Shown piece after piece: positions 33,646 to 42,125 of a DNA stretch of 44,389 nucleotides. Position numbers and translations under genes: made by a program. Position 1 is the stretch's first letter; every line of letters starts with the position of its first letter. The stretch is from Myxococcota bacterium (lineage in GTDB: Bacteria > Myxococcota_A > Polyangia > JAAYKL01). Where the stretch lies: NCBI GenBank assembly GCA_030065855.1, contig JASJCT010000068.1:1-44389 (forward strand), given 5' to 3'. The notes under the pieces are model-generated. The model made no database searches. It was not told the origin of the DNA and saw only the letters and a program-made list of their open reading frames with translations.

Positions 33646-35381
33646 TGTAGACCTCCTTCTTTGTTTGTTTCCTTTTCTAGATACGATGTGTAGAACATTT
33701 TTACAGGCGCCCCTCCCATGGCAATGGCACACCAGGCAACCTCATCGAGCTCTGGTTGGGTGATGCCCATGTTTCGGGCTTTTTCGAAGTGAACGGCCAA
33801 GCACGGCTCACATCTCGAAAGGAGCACCAGGGCAAAGGTAATCAGCTCCTTGGTCTTTTCGTCTAGCAAGCCGGCAGATCCAGCCGACTGCATGAGATCT
33901 CCAAACGCGGCCATTGAAACCGGGGCAGTGGAGCCCTGTATTGGGCCAGGGGCCTGGGACGGGGCTTCGCCAAAGACATCTGCGCAGCAGCCGGGATCGT
34001 GCTTGTCGTCGTCTGTGGTGAGATCGCTCGGTTCAATCCCAGGCTGCACCTCTGGCGATTCAGCTGTCGCGCTTTCCAAAAGGGCCTGGGCAGGCTCGGC
34101 CTGGGCGGCCGCTGGTGTGGCGCTGGCTTTTAGCGGGGCAAACGATTCCCGGTTGATCACCTGCAGAGGACGGGCGTCGTCCGGCCCTTTGACGAGCGCT
34201 ATTTTTCCGTCTGAGGGCTCGGTGATTTTGCCAATAACGTACGGGATGATCCGGTTGTCAATTAGCGCGTTGCACAATGGCTCCCGGTGTGCCTCGGGCA
34301 CGGCGATGAGCAATCCCCCCGATGTCTGCGCGTCAAACCCAAGGTAGGCCTGGGCCTCATCTATGTCTTCTGATATCAGCAGGTCTTCGCCCACGAATTC
34401 CCTGTTTCGCTCGATAGCGCCTGGTATCACGCCCTCATTGAGCAGGGTCAAGGCGCCGTCAAAAGCTGGCAGCGCATCGGCAAAGATCCGAGCAGTAACG
34501 CGGGATCTGCGTACCATCCGGACCAGGTGACCGAACAGGCTAAAGCCGGTGATATCAGTGCAGGCAGATACCCCCACCGCATTCATAGCGTCGGCCGCGG
34601 TTTTATTGAGCTGCAGCATGGATTGCTCGGCCTGACGAAGTCCAGATGCGTCGATCCGACCGATTTGCTTTGCAAAGCTGAGGACCCCGGTGCCGAGGGG
34701 TTTTGTTATAATCAGGGTGTCTCCGACCGCGGCAGTTTCTAGGGATACGGCGCGTTCCGGGTCGATCAGGCCGGTGATGGCAAACCCGAGTTTGATCTCT
34801 TCGTCCTTGATGCTGTGCCCACCGATGAGCGCGCACCCGGCTTCGTTCAGCACCTCTATGGCGCCCTGCATCATCTGAAACATGATTTCGCCGTCAAGGG
34901 TTTCAGATGGAAAGGCGAGCACGCTGAGGGCTGTTTTGGGCGTCCCGCCCATGGCATAGATATCCGAGAGACAGTTAGCCGCGCAGATCTTGCCGAAAAC
35001 ATAGGGATCATCCACACAGGGCGTAAACACATCCACGGTTTGAACAAGGGCGACATCATCGGAGAGGCGATAAATGCCCGCGTCATCCCCTGCAGGTAGG
35101 CCGGAAATCACGGCAGGATCTTCGATGCTGGGCAGGCGCGATAAAAATCCCTCCAGGTCGGTCGCTGCAATCTTGGACGCGCACCCGGCATTGTGAACAA
35201 TATCGGTGAGCTTAAGTGCCGTAAGATCCACCGGGTCTGGTCGCTCTCCAGCACAGGGGCAGATCCCCTGACCTGTAAAAATATCACACGGACATGGACG
35301 TTTGGGGTCGCAGATACAGTGCCCGAGCTTCATGGATCGGGCCATCACTCTCTGCCGCTTGGCCGCATCAACTACTGGCAT
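33642..35381 (-). CDS. selD: Selenophosphate synthetase fused to an AhpD/CMD-like domain
   Basis: 579 residues. After a Cys-rich head with CxC pairs (HCICDP, PCPC, GICPC), a SelD core of about 340 residues makes selenophosphate from selenide and ATP: HNAGCASKI (active Cys), GLPAGDDAGIYRL, VQTVDVFTPCVDDPYVFGKICAANCLSDIYAMGG, VGDTLIITKPLGTGV and GFDAQTSGGLLIAV. A low-complexity Ala/Glu/Pro linker (about 395-480) leads to a C-terminal carboxymuconolactone decarboxylase/AhpD-like domain with the redox pair CEPC (ALVLLSRCEPCLAVHFEKA) and the signature ITQPELDEVAWCAIAMGGAPV. The ATG at 35381 has AAGGAG upstream. It heads a six-gene operon with methyltransferase, double-cubane-type reductase, dehydratase subunits and activator. 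This fusion is unusual. Confidence 0.87.
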   Translation of the reverse strand: MPVVDAAKRQRVMARSMKLGHCICDPKRPCPCDIFTGQGICPCAGERPDPVDLTALKLTDIVHNAGCASKIAATDLEGFLSRLPSIEDPAVISGLPAGDDAGIYRLSDDVALVQTVDVFTPCVDDPYVFGKICAANCLSDIYAMGGTPKTALSVLAFPSETLDGEIMFQMMQGAIEVLNEAGCALIGGHSIKDEEIKLGFAITGLIDPERAVSLETAAVGDTLIITKPLGTGVLSFAKQIGRIDASGLRQAEQSMLQLNKTAADAMNAVGVSACTDITGFSLFGHLVRMVRRSRVTARIFADALPAFDGALTLLNEGVIPGAIERNREFVGEDLLISEDIDEAQAYLGFDAQTSGGLLIAVPEAHREPLCNALIDNRIIPYVIGKITEPSDGKIALVKGPDDARPLQVINRESFAPLKASATPAAAQAEPAQALLESATAESPEVQPGIEPSDLTTDDDKHDPGCCADVFGEAPSQAPGPIQGSTAPVSMAAFGDLMQSAGSAGLLDEKTKELITFALVLLSRCEPCLAVHFEKARNMGITQPELDEVAWCAIAMGGAPVKMFYTSYLEKETNKEGGLQ

Positions 35382-35435
35382 TGGTATGCTCCTTGGCAAA
35401 ATACAGGTGATTTTGGGGGACAATGCCCCCGAAGA

Positions 35436-35510
35436 TTGTAGGGCGTGGGTTTATCCCACGCCGTCCCCAGTGCAATACATCACAGAGGTGCGTGAAGCCA
35501 CACCCTACAT
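35436..35510. repeat. MITE-like inverted-repeat element upstream of selD
   Basis: TGTAGGGCGTGG at one end and CCACACCCTACA at the other form imperfect 12-bp terminal inverted repeats around 50 bp. Inside, GGCGTGGG-TTTAT-CCCACGCC makes a further hairpin. No coding capacity. A short non-autonomous element of this kind lies in the selD leader and may carry or disturb its promoter. Confidence 0.65.
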
Positions 35511-36087
35511 GACGGTGTCGTCGATTGGCTGGGTATACAATGCCCCATGCAGGCCCGCACATGTAGCCGCGTTGCGTCGTGCCCTGGCCGACCGGCCCGG
35601 ACGCCTGCTGGTTAAGGGTCACAACAACCAAGGTATTCGATATGGTCTAAATACTATGTCAAAAGCAACTGTCAACATGCGGTCCTTATTGGGAATCGAC
35701 GGCCAGTATGCCATCTTCCCACATTTATTTTTATAACAGAAAGCCTTGAAAATCCACGTTTTATTTGTTGTGCATACTTGGCATGCTGCTTTATCGGCAT
35801 AACCATAGGGAGCGAAGTATCAGCTGTGTAATACCACGCATTTATAAAAACGGAAAAAAAGTAACATCATGATAATATTAACATCATTGCTCATATCAAC
35901 CCCATCTATTTCACTTGCATGTGCTGGATCTCTACTATTTACTCAATAACTATCAAGCAGGCAGGATAATGTAATTTTTTATAGAAACTCTTGAAAGTCA
36001 GTTCCCAACCATATAATAGTTTTAATCAATATTCATAAAAAATAATTAATGACACGGTTGAAAACGACGTGGCCTGGAACAACATCC
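35511..36087. other. Intergenic spacer, A/T-rich right half
   Basis: No gene is visible. A frame over 35302-35736 lacks domain features and overlaps selD and the repeat. The right half (35740-36048) is much richer in A/T than the flanking genes and probably holds the promoter of the LuxR-type regulator, but no clear boxes were assigned. Confidence 0.4.
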
Positions 36088-38703
36088 ATGAGAATTCTTG
36101 AGCGCGACAGATATTTTGATGAATTGACAGGCGCACTTGGAGCGGCGCGTACTAAGAAAGGAAATATTGCTTTAGTAAGCGGTGAGGCCGGAATCGGTAA
36201 GACCACGCTCGTCGAGCACTTTACACGACGTCAAAATAATGGTGTCCGCGTGCTCTGGGGGATGTGCGACCCTTTGTTTACGCCGCGTCCCCTGGGCCCT
36301 TTGTGTGAGATGGCTGGCCAAATGCCAGCGCGGATTTCTTCGCTCCTTGCGCCAGAAGCCAGTCGCAACGAGCTTTTCTCTGCTTTTCTGGAAACGCTGA
36401 AAGCAAATCCAACCATCGTCGTATTAGAAGATATCCACTGGGCAGACGCGGCCACGTTCGATTTATTGCGATACATCGGTCGTCGCATCTCTCGAACATC
36501 GACCCTTTTGATTCTGACTTATCGAGACAATGAGCTGGATAGAGACCACCCGCTGCGCATTGTGCTGGGGGATCTCGCTACAACGACAGCATTGCGTCGC
36601 GTTTCACTACCACCTTTAAGTCAGAGCGCCGTACGGACAATGGTTGGGGATCAACCGTTGAATCCAGAGGCACTCCACCGCCGCAGTGGGGGCAATCCTT
36701 TTTTTGTTTCTGCAGTATTGGCCAATGGGGAAATCGGTATTCCAGCGACGATTAGAGACGTCATCCTAGCCCGAGCTGCCCGGCTCTCCCATCAGGGGCG
36801 ATCAGCACTGGAAGCCGCAGCTGTGATTGGACAGCGCGTTGAACCCCAGCTGTTGGCAGCAGTCACCGGTTTGGGAACCGACGCTGTCGAAGAATGTTTG
36901 ACCGTTGGCTTGCTGTTGGAAAAAGGGGATGCCCTGGTCTTCCGGCACGAGTTGGCTCGAGAGACAATCCTCGAGACGATCTCTACCAACCGCAAGACAT
37001 CCCTGCACAGCCGAATCCTCGACGCATTTAAAACACCAACATCCACCCCTGTGAATTTAGCGCGACTTGCGCACCACGCAGAGGCCAGTGGCAATCGGGA
37101 TGCAGTGCTTGAATACGGACCAGCTGCAGCCCAGCAAGCATCGGCATCTGGGGCCCATCGGGAAGCTGCCGCCCTGTATGCAATGGTGCTGCGCTACGCC
37201 GGCGATTTGGACCTCTCAGATCGGGCACTGCTCCTAGAAGCCTATTCTAGGGAGTGCAATCTCATTGAGCGTCCTGTCGCAGCGATTGAAACAATGGAAA
37301 AAGCGCTCGCCACCTGGCAGCAGCTGAAAAAAATCCGGCAACAGGGACAGGCACTTGCCAGACTGACCATTATGCTGCGGAACCACGGCAAAAACGCCCG
37401 GGCTGAGCAGGTGAGTCGCGAGGCAATTGAGTTATTGACGCCCCTGCCCCCGAGTCAAGAGCTGGCCATGGCATATCGGGCCCAAGCCACCCTAAGGTTG
37501 GCCAACAGGGATATTGACGACGCGATCCAGTGGGGCAACAAAGCGATTGCCCTGGCAGAGACATTTAACGATCTGTACGTGCAGGGAATGGCACATGTGG
37601 CCGTGGGTTCAGCCCAAATGTTTCAGGACTATGAACGCGGGCGCACCTACTTAGAGGAGCGATTGAAGCTGGAGTTGGAAATCGGCCAAGGGACGCATAT
37701 AGCAAACCTGTACCTATACCTGGGTGCCTGTTCTTCAGAACTCCGCCATTTTTTTCAAGCAGAGAGATATTTATTAGCAGGATTAGAATACGTCGCTGAT
37801 CAGACCCTCGATATCTTTAGCCGCACCATGTCCGCATGGTTGGCATTGACGTATATCCACCTGGGCAAATGGCGCGATGCTGAACGGGTCATTCGAAAAT
37901 TGCACGAAAACCCGACCGATTCAGCACTATGTAAGATTCCACTGATGGTCGCCCAGGGCCGCTTGCGAGCGCTACAGGGGGAATTCGGTGCGTTTAAAGT
38001 GCTGACAGATGCACTTCAACTGGCCACTCAGACAAGCAATCTTCCCTATCTCGGCCTGGTACAGAGTGCCCGAGCAGAGGCTGCATTGCTCGCAGGTGAA
38101 CGGGCTGGGGCACGGGATGCGGTTAATTCGGTATACGACCTAGCGATAAGCAAACGCCATCCGTGGTTTGTCGGCGAGCTTTCACTGCTGCGCAGTTGGG
38201 CAGGGGAAAAAGTAGATGTACCAGAGTGGACGGCGCGGCCATATGCCCTGCAAATCGCCGGCGATTGGCAGGGCGCAGCAGAAGCCTGGGAGACCTTGGG
38301 CTGCCCCTACGAATGCGCAAGGGCACTGGCCGAGGGGGGCTGTGAAGCCCAGATCAAGGCGCTCGAAATTTTCGATCGCTTGGGTGCAAAACCCGCTGCT
38401 AGGGCGCTGCGCCAGAACTTAAAAAAGCGCGGCATATGCCAAATGCCGCGGGAGCCCAGGACCTCAACGCGAGAGAATCCCTTTGGCCTGACCAACCGCC
38501 AATTGGATGTGCTTTCCTTGCTCGTTAATGGCCTAAGAAACAATGAGATTGCCAGCAGTTTATTTATCTCGCCGAAAACAGTTGACCACCACGTATCGGC
38601 GATCTTGGCCAGTCTGGATGTCAACTCTCGACATGAAGCAGCTGCACACGCCATCCAACACCCCTATTTCCAAGATCGAAATCGCCACATCAAGGCGAGA
38701 TGA
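36088..38703 (+). CDS. Large ATP-binding LuxR-family regulator (LAL type)
   Basis: 871 residues. An AAA/NACHT-like ATPase fills the first 300: RILERDRYFDELTGAL, Walker A GEAGIGKTTL (about 32-41), Walker B VVLEDIHWAD. The middle 400 residues are helical TPR-like repeats (IAETFNDLYVQGMAHVAVG type). The C-terminal 65 residues are a LuxR DNA-binding HTH: FGLTNRQLDVLSLLVNGLRNN, EIASSLFISPKTVDHHVSAIL. LAL proteins sense a ligand through the TPR part and activate target promoters. The ATG at 36088 coincides with the family's N-terminus. An ATG at 36049 would add 13 residues without a ribosome site. It stands alone, divergent from selD, so it may control the selenium operon, but nothing directly shows that. 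Confidence 0.85.
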   Translation: MRILERDRYFDELTGALGAARTKKGNIALVSGEAGIGKTTLVEHFTRRQNNGVRVLWGMCDPLFTPRPLGPLCEMAGQMPARISSLLAPEASRNELFSAFLETLKANPTIVVLEDIHWADAATFDLLRYIGRRISRTSTLLILTYRDNELDRDHPLRIVLGDLATTTALRRVSLPPLSQSAVRTMVGDQPLNPEALHRRSGGNPFFVSAVLANGEIGIPATIRDVILARAARLSHQGRSALEAAAVIGQRVEPQLLAAVTGLGTDAVEECLTVGLLLEKGDALVFRHELARETILETISTNRKTSLHSRILDAFKTPTSTPVNLARLAHHAEASGNRDAVLEYGPAAAQQASASGAHREAAALYAMVLRYAGDLDLSDRALLLEAYSRECNLIERPVAAIETMEKALATWQQLKKIRQQGQALARLTIMLRNHGKNARAEQVSREAIELLTPLPPSQELAMAYRAQATLRLANRDIDDAIQWGNKAIALAETFNDLYVQGMAHVAVGSAQMFQDYERGRTYLEERLKLELEIGQGTHIANLYLYLGACSSELRHFFQAERYLLAGLEYVADQTLDIFSRTMSAWLALTYIHLGKWRDAERVIRKLHENPTDSALCKIPLMVAQGRLRALQGEFGAFKVLTDALQLATQTSNLPYLGLVQSARAEAALLAGERAGARDAVNSVYDLAISKRHPWFVGELSLLRSWAGEKVDVPEWTARPYALQIAGDWQGAAEAWETLGCPYECARALAEGGCEAQIKALEIFDRLGAKPAARALRQNLKKRGICQMPREPRTSTRENPFGLTNRQLDVLSLLVNGLRNNEIASSLFISPKTVDHHVSAILASLDVNSRHEAAAHAIQHPYFQDRNRHIKAR

Positions 38704-38807
38704 AGTATGTGTAAGCTACGATACGAGTCTCAAGTATGCCAGGCAGGTGCTGGCAGAGGTGGCAGGGGAATGTCCCTACCTGGCTTCCCTACCTGGCTGA
38801 ACAGGAC

Positions 38808-39749
38808 CTACCCCATCCTGTCGGAAGTGGATAGCTGACTAGCTTGGGCCGCGTTTCGTTTGGTTCGCCGCTCAAGGGCTGTCTTCAGCTTGCGCACTGC
38901 CAACTCCTTGGCCTTGGCTTCCACCTCGACGGTGATGTCCAGCTCATCCCAAAAGGAAGGGAAGTCGCGCAGATCGATGTAGTCGCTATGGGAACGCGGA
39001 TTGTCGGAACGCCACCCGTCCCGCGGGCTCGACACGTGAAACAGTGGCTCTCGGTTCCAGGTGTCGATCGCACGCTTGGTGGCAGTCTCCACATCGAGGT
39101 TATCTCTATGGCAGCGGTGGTGGTGAACATCGTAGACCAAGGGCAAGCCGATTTGCACGCAGATGGGCAGCAGGTCGCGAGGCGTGTACGTGCGGTCATC
39201 ATTTTCCAGGGTGAGGCGGGATCTCGCTCGTTCCGACAGGTCACCGATGGCGCTTGCCAATCGTTCCAAGGCGGCGCGCTTGTCTCCGTATCCGCCTCCA
39301 CCGTGTACGTTGATGACATCGGCACCGATCCACTCGGCGACCTCGGCCTGGTACTCCAGTTCCGCGAGAGAATTCTCCACCACACGGCCTTTGGGCGAGC
39401 TCAAGACAACGAACTGGTCGGGGTGAAAGGAGATGCGGGTGTCTGTGCGACGGGCAAGCTCGCCACAGCGGCGAAAGGCGCCGATGATTTCCGCGCCGAG
39501 CAGGTCGGTATGGTAGCCGAGCTCGGGATGGGTCTTCAATGGCAGGATCTGACTGTTGACCCGGAAGCAGCCGATGCCGTGGTTCGCGCAGTAATCGATA
39601 GCTGCATAGAGTGATGCCGCGTTTTGTTTGGCAAGGGTGCGCAGCTTGTCCGCGCGTTGGTTGCGGTTGAGCTTGGACAAGGCCGAGGCAGTGGTTGTCC
39701 GGAAGCGGATGTCTTCCTCAACAAAGAGGCAACAGAGGCCGAGTCGCAT
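38808..39749 (-). CDS. uvsE: UV damage endonuclease
   Basis: 313 residues of the TIM-barrel UvdE/UvsE family, which cuts DNA 5-prime to UV photoproducts using three metals. Clear signatures: MRLGLCCLF, FRVNSQILPLKTHP, TRISFHPDQFVVLSSPKGRVVENS, ADVINVHGGGGYGDK, LTLENDDRTYTPRDLLP, GLPLVYDVHHHRCH and HVSSPRDGW, which together carry the metal-binding His, Glu and Asp residues. The ATG at 39749 follows GGGAG, two bases after the lipocalin stop, so the two genes form a compact pair. A DNA-repair enzyme paired with a lipocalin is odd, but could simply be co-induced under stress. Confidence 0.93.
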   Translation of the reverse strand: MRLGLCCLFVEEDIRFRTTTASALSKLNRNQRADKLRTLAKQNAASLYAAIDYCANHGIGCFRVNSQILPLKTHPELGYHTDLLGAEIIGAFRRCGELARRTDTRISFHPDQFVVLSSPKGRVVENSLAELEYQAEVAEWIGADVINVHGGGGYGDKRAALERLASAIGDLSERARSRLTLENDDRTYTPRDLLPICVQIGLPLVYDVHHHRCHRDNLDVETATKRAIDTWNREPLFHVSSPRDGWRSDNPRSHSDYIDLRDFPSFWDELDITVEVEAKAKELAVRKLKTALERRTKRNAAQASQLSTSDRMG

Positions 39750-39751
39750 GG

Positions 39752-40372
39752 TCAGCTCCCTGCTGGGACTGACCCCGGCGCTTTTGTCCACTGTTGGGTT
39801 TTACGCAGCCGATCGAGCTGATAGCCCTTAACTTGAAGGCGATCGAGGATGCCCTTGTAAACGGCGTCATCCATGGTGGGCGTGCGGCTCAGGATCCAAA
39901 GGTAGTCCCGGCCTGGGTGCCCGACCACTGCATACTCGTAGTTTTCGCCCAGGTCGATGATCCAGTAGTCGCCCCAGAAGGGCCAGAAGAAGGTCACTTC
40001 GAGCTTGGCGTTGGTCGTTTCGTCCACCACACGCGCGCGTCCCTCGGCCGAATCCACTTTGCCCTGCAGAGATCCCTTGCGGCAACGATTGACAACGCCG
40101 ATCTCTCCGTCCTCGCGAAGGGTGTAGATCGCTGTCGTGCCAGTGCATCCTTCTTGGAATCGCTGGGGATAGCTAGCGATCTCAAACCACGTGCCGGTGT
40201 ATCGCAACAGATCGACTTTAGAGACCGTTTGTAGAGGAGGCAAGCCGAGACGTTCGGTCGTGGTCGAGGCGCAAGCAGTCATCATCACGACGACCCACGG
40301 CAACGCGAGCAAACCAGACAAGGTAACTGCACGCGCTGTTTTCATGGCCTTGTGAGTCTTCCTCCAGATCAT
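39752..40372 (-). CDS. blc: Bacterial lipocalin lipoprotein
   Basis: About 206 residues with a lipoprotein signal (VVVMMTAC, Cys lipobox). The lipocalin fold is recognised from RYTGTWFEIASYPQRFQEGCTG (first conserved region, GxW), TTAIYTLREDGEIGVVNRC, VTFFWPFWGDYWIIDLG and AVVGHPGRDYLWILSRTPTM. Blc-type proteins sit in the outer membrane, bind lysophospholipids or hydrophobic molecules and are stress induced. A cytoplasmic-side start at 40372 has AGAGGAG close by. The start could be 40345, which would give a shorter, more typical signal peptide. The gene ends 2 bp before uvsE. Confidence 0.88.
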   Translation of the reverse strand: MIWRKTHKAMKTARAVTLSGLLALPWVVVMMTACASTTTERLGLPPLQTVSKVDLLRYTGTWFEIASYPQRFQEGCTGTTAIYTLREDGEIGVVNRCRKGSLQGKVDSAEGRARVVDETTNAKLEVTFFWPFWGDYWIIDLGENYEYAVVGHPGRDYLWILSRTPTMDDAVYKGILDRLQVKGYQLDRLRKTQQWTKAPGSVPAGS

Positions 40373-40484
40373 ACGCTCCTCTGGCTCATGTCCGTATGTA
40401 CCCAGCAATATGCGGATCTTTTCAATCATCTGCAACCCTTGTAGACAGTCTTGGGGCCCCCCTCCCCAACCCTCACAGGCCCAA

Positions 40485-41618
40485 CTACAACCGAGCTGTA
40501 CGGGTCGTAGCGGTTAGGAAGAACGCCCGCCAGAGGCGGATCTCTTGAGCAAGGGCTTCGGGGACGGGTTCATCGCGCAATGAGACTGGCGTAAGGCATT
40601 GATCCACAAATCCGGTCAGGCCTTCGGTGAGGATGAACACATTTTTGTATCCCATGCGGGTTAGGGCGTCCCGCGCTTGGGCCGGGTGGGTCATGCCGTT
40701 GGAATAAAGGACAATGGTCCCCACATTTTTGTAGGGCGCCAATGCACCGGGTAGATCAGATAAGTGAATGTTGCGCGCGGTTTTGAGATGAAAGCGGTTG
40801 TATTCGTCTTCGGGTCGCACGTCGACCAGCATCAAATCCCTCTCGCCAGCCACCATTCGGCGCGCCAGCTCTGGCGGATCCACGTGGTCCAATCCCTCTT
40901 CCACTGCTTCGAGCAGCCCCCGGCCCCGATATGCGCCCGCCGATCCCTGACCTGGCACAATCAGCAGGCCAAACGTCACTGCGCCGAAAACGAGCAATAC
41001 GGCAATGACCACTTTGTTGTCTTTCATGGTGAACTTCTTTGAGGCTGGATTTTCCACCCGCTCGGAAACGTAAAAACATCCAGCAGCGGCGAGCAACATC
41101 ACCAGCGTCATGCCAGCACGACCGATGGGCAGCGTGTCAAAGAAAAAGTGCGCACCAGCACCGCCCCAGTTATGCAGTGGCTCTACTATGGGAAAGGTCT
41201 CGTTGTACAAGATGCATCCGATCACAATACCCCCCAGAAAGACGCCGGCATCGTACTTGCCACTGGCCAGTCCCACAGCCGCGGTGCCGGGACACCACCC
41301 AGCCATGGCAAACCCCACGCCAAAAATCAGCCCGCCGACAATGTTGGCGCCGACCACCGTGGAGACCAGATGGGTGTTGTGGTCGCTGACCAACCCGACC
41401 CCCTCGAGCACGCCATATCCGATGGCCGTGCCCACCAATGCGGTGAACATCACTTTGAACACTGCCATGTCCCGCAGATAAAACACCCCTGACAGCCGCC
41501 TGGAGCTACCGAACCCCACCTGTTCCAGAATCACCCCGAACACAATGCCGATCAAGAACGCCACCAAAAACGCCTGGGGGGATTGCAATGTCCCTGAGCT
41601 GTAAAATGTCTCAATCAT
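40485..41618 (-). CDS. YeeE/YedE-type sulfur transporter fused to a rhodanese domain
   Basis: 377 residues. The first 240 contain about eight membrane helices of the YeeE/YedE thiosulfate uptake family, with the conserved Cys motif GFAMAGWCPGTAAVGLASG. A cytosolic-side rhodanese domain follows (DLMLVDVRPEDEYNRFHL, NIHLSDLPGALAPY, MGYKNVFILTEGL). Its active-site Cys is replaced: the loop reads LYSNGM (Ser306) instead of YCxxG, so sulfur transfer by this domain is doubtful. The ATG at 41618 follows AGAGG and overlaps the previous gene by 8 bp. With the two genes upstream it forms a sulfur operon. Confidence 0.82.
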   Translation of the reverse strand: MIETFYSSGTLQSPQAFLVAFLIGIVFGVILEQVGFGSSRRLSGVFYLRDMAVFKVMFTALVGTAIGYGVLEGVGLVSDHNTHLVSTVVGANIVGGLIFGVGFAMAGWCPGTAAVGLASGKYDAGVFLGGIVIGCILYNETFPIVEPLHNWGGAGAHFFFDTLPIGRAGMTLVMLLAAAGCFYVSERVENPASKKFTMKDNKVVIAVLLVFGAVTFGLLIVPGQGSAGAYRGRGLLEAVEEGLDHVDPPELARRMVAGERDLMLVDVRPEDEYNRFHLKTARNIHLSDLPGALAPYKNVGTIVLYSNGMTHPAQARDALTRMGYKNVFILTEGLTGFVDQCLTPVSLRDEPVPEALAQEIRLWRAFFLTATTRTARL

Positions 41619-42123
41619 GCCACTGCCTCTTGAAAAATCGCGCTGTGGCGTATCCGGAGATGAACAGGCACACCACAAACAACAGGCTGCCCGTAAGCAG
41701 CAATGCCCCTCCGGAAAGGGCCTGTCCTGACGTGCAGCCCCTAGCCATCCGACTGGCGTACCCCACCAAAATGCCGCCGACGAGTGCGAACATTACCCTG
41801 GTTTTGGTGTGACATTTGGCGCCCTTTTCGTATCCCCGTTTGAACCGACCGGACAAGAAGGCGGAGACGAAACCGCCCAGTACAGACCCGATGAGCATGT
41901 ACACCAGGTAATAACTGAGTGGTGAGGCACCGTAGCGACCGAAATAGGCGCTGTTTCGCACATGCTCACTGGCGACAAGCCCCTCGATAGTGGCCGCGAG
42001 ACGGGCCAGCCCACCTGAAGCGCCGATGCCCGTGCCCAGGATGAGGTAAGAAATCAACAGCAGTCCCGCGAGCAGCAGACCGCCGATATACGGATTGAGG
42101 TATCGTGATGTTGGTTGGGTCAT
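41611..42123 (-). CDS. YeeE/YedE-type sulfur transporter, second subunit
   Basis: 170 residues with about four membrane helices. The motif GYASRMARGCTSGQALSGGALLL carries the conserved Cys of the YeeE/YedE family, and ICLF-like ends (VVCLFISGYATARF) close the protein. Family proteins transport thiosulfate or related sulfur anions through two half-repeats. Here the halves are separate, as often seen (a short and a long subunit). The ATG at 42123 lies 2 bp after the preceding stop. A GTG at 42132 is possible. Confidence 0.85.
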   Translation of the reverse strand: MTQPTSRYLNPYIGGLLLAGLLLISYLILGTGIGASGGLARLAATIEGLVASEHVRNSAYFGRYGASPLSYYLVYMLIGSVLGGFVSAFLSGRFKRGYEKGAKCHTKTRVMFALVGGILVGYASRMARGCTSGQALSGGALLLTGSLLFVVCLFISGYATARFFKRQWHD

Positions 42124-42125
42124 CG

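Noticed and set aside
35302..35736. Plus-strand 144-codon frame between selD and the LuxR-type gene
   Set aside because: It overlaps the selD 5-prime end and a repeat element, and its translation has no coding character or ribosome site.
36088..38703. Quorum-sensing LuxR receptor
   Set aside because: The protein has an ATPase and TPR body, not an autoinducer-binding domain, and no luxI-like gene is near.
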